Below are positions 5,980-7,166 of a stretch of DNA of 7,166 nt, piece by piece. The notes beneath the pieces were generated by a model. The model saw nothing but the letters and a program-made list of their open reading frames with translations. It was not told where the DNA came from and searched no databases. Each line of letters starts with the position of its first letter. Position 1 is the first letter of the stretch. The position numbers and the translations under genes were made by a program. Source of the stretch: Candidatus Egerieousia excrementavium (GTDB lineage: Bacteria; Bacteroidota; Bacteroidia; Bacteroidales; UBA932); the NCBI GenBank assembly GCA_017694275.1, contig JADINB010000017.1:1-7166 (forward strand). The letters run 5' to 3'.

Positions 5980-7166
5980 ATGAGCGGGACTGCCGTATAC
6001 ATAACAGGTGCCGGCATAATATCTGCCATTGGCAACAGCCTTGCACAGACATCCAGGTCGCTTTCGGATGGGATTTCCGGCATAGGAAAGCCAGAGATTC
6101 TCAAGACCTCGCACACCGGACTGCCGTGCGGAGAGGTGAAACTCTCAAACGAACAGTTGTGCAAGGATTTGGACATAAGAGAAGGAGTGGGCTACAACCG
6201 CACAGCCCTTTTGGGCATCCATGCTGTACGGCAGGCCATAAGACAGGCCGCCCTTACTGAAAGACAAACCGGAAAGGCACTTCTCTTCTCAGGCACTACC
6301 GTAGGAGGAATGGACAGCACAGAAAAGCACTTTCTGGAGATGGCAGATGAAGGGAAGCACCTTAATCTGCTCTCCACCCATGATTCAGGCTCGACAACAG
6401 AACTGATATCAGGCTATTTCGGCATTCTGCCGGAAAATACCGTAACCATCTCCACCGCATGCTCGTCTGCCGCCAATGCAATAATAGCCGGAGCCGAGAT
6501 GATAAAGGCCCGCAAGGCAGACATTGTCATTGCAGGAGGAAGCGAGGCGCTGAGCAGATTCCACCTGAACGGATTCAATTCTCTCATGATTCTTGACAAC
6601 GAACCGTGCCGGCCGTTCGACAAGACCCGCAAAGGCCTCAATCTTGGAGAGGGAGCCGCATTCATCGTTATGGAGAGCGAAGAGTCTCTCATAAAAAGAA
6701 ATGCCAGACCGCTTGCCATACTTGCAGGATACGGCAACCGCTGCGATGCCTTTCACCAGACAGCATCTTCTGAAAATGGAGACGGCGCTGTACTGGCCAT
6801 GGAAGAGGCAATTGAAATGGCCGGAATCAAACCTGCAGACATTGATTATATAAACGCCCACGGCACAGGCACTCCCAACAACGACGAAAGCGAAAGCAGG
6901 GCCCTGCAACGGGTTTTCGGGGAAAAGATACCGCCTGTATCAAGCACCAAATCCTTTACCGGCCATACTACGTCTGCCGCAGGAGCAATAGAGACCGTGA
7001 TAAGCCTGATAGCCCTTACCGAGGGGATTATCCCGGCCAATCTGGGATGGAAAGTACAGATGGAGGGAGGTATCACCCCCACATCAGGTGTAAAAGGGGC
7101 ATTGCTGCACAATGTAATGTGCAACAGTTTTGGCTTTGGAGGAAACGACTCTTCACTCATCTTGTC
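5980..7166 (+). CDS. Beta-ketoacyl-ACP synthase (FabF/FabB-type), 3' partial (KS-C)
   Basis: Third condensing enzyme, read here for 395 codons without a stop before the window ends. The start is ATG 5980 (MSGTAVYITGAGIISAIG, the typical KS N-terminus), 15 bases after ACP2 behind an A-rich leader. The catalytic residues are all present: Cys161 in STACSSAANA, His294 in NAHGTGTPNND, Lys324 and His329 in KSFTGH. The frame reaches NSFGFGGNDSSLIL, which is normally within a few residues of the C-terminus, so almost the whole protein is present. The loop after the second His is TTSAAGA, with Ser in place of the usual Gly. It shares CRPFDxxRxGLNLGE with KS-B, suggesting a common origin of the two. 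The likely role is initiation or elongation in polyene synthesis; which one cannot be told from sequence alone. Confidence 0.95.
   Translation, partial: MSGTAVYITGAGIISAIGNSLAQTSRSLSDGISGIGKPEILKTSHTGLPCGEVKLSNEQLCKDLDIREGVGYNRTALLGIHAVRQAIRQAALTERQTGKALLFSGTTVGGMDSTEKHFLEMADEGKHLNLLSTHDSGSTTELISGYFGILPENTVTISTACSSAANAIIAGAEMIKARKADIVIAGGSEALSRFHLNGFNSLMILDNEPCRPFDKTRKGLNLGEGAAFIVMESEESLIKRNARPLAILAGYGNRCDAFHQTASSENGDGAVLAMEEAIEMAGIKPADIDYINAHGTGTPNNDESESRALQRVFGEKIPPVSSTKSFTGHTTSAAGAIETVISLIALTEGIIPANLGWKVQMEGGITPTSGVKGALLHNVMCNSFGFGGNDSSLIL

Noticed and set aside
4497..6621. Identical 15-base string at 4497-4511 and 6607-6621 as a possible repeat
   Set aside because: It falls in the same conserved KS motif (CRPFD) in two paralogous genes, so shared coding ancestry explains it.

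Overview
The window is a compact, single-strand stretch of a type II fatty-acid/polyketide-like operon. It matches the core of a Bacteroidetes aryl polyene / flexirubin-type pigment cluster. Nine genes all lie on the + strand and touch or overlap: partial beta-ketoacyl synthase (KS-A), methyltransferase, acyl carrier protein 1, LpxL/HtrB-type acyltransferase, short hotdog dehydratase-like protein, 4-hydroxybenzoyl-CoA-type thioesterase, a KS fused to a second KS-like domain (KS-B), acyl carrier protein 2, and a third KS (KS-C) that runs off the right edge. No intergenic gap exceeds 15 bases, so no promoter, terminator, RNA gene, repeat array or mobile element has room to sit between genes. The operon continues beyond both ends.

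Organism: probably a Bacteroidales member (Bacteroides/Prevotella-like gut or oral lineage). Evidence is the gene content and order, protein sequences that resemble this lineage's cluster, A-rich leaders with little Shine-Dalgarno signal before starts (for example before 5704 and 5980), a roughly balanced base composition, and heavy use of ATA for isoleucine. The species cannot be named from the sequence.

Layout: 1-888 KS-A (N-terminus missing); 888-1994 methyltransferase; 2003-2251 ACP1; 2259-3125 acyltransferase; 3095-3523 dehydratase-like; 3520-3939 thioesterase; 3936-5723 KS-B fusion; 5704-5964 ACP2; 5980-7166 KS-C (C-terminus missing). Most junctions are overlaps of 1, 31, 4, 4 and 20 bases; the rest are gaps of 8, 7 and 15 bases. 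This suggests strong translational coupling.

How they would work together (inference from known aryl polyene pathways): an aromatic starter is loaded on an ACP and extended by KS enzymes, with reduction and dehydration after each round to give a conjugated polyene. The methyltransferase would methylate the aromatic head group, the thioesterase would edit or release thioesters, and the acyltransferase would attach the polyene to a lipid in the inner membrane. The ketoreductase, starter-forming ammonia lyase, activating ligase and exporter expected for the pathway are not in this window.

The points most worth a second look are the KS-B fusion with a truncated Cys-less KS-like domain, the His-to-Gln change at the expected catalytic position of the dehydratase-like protein, the missing catalytic His of the methyltransferase, and the non-standard active-site loops of the three KSs.
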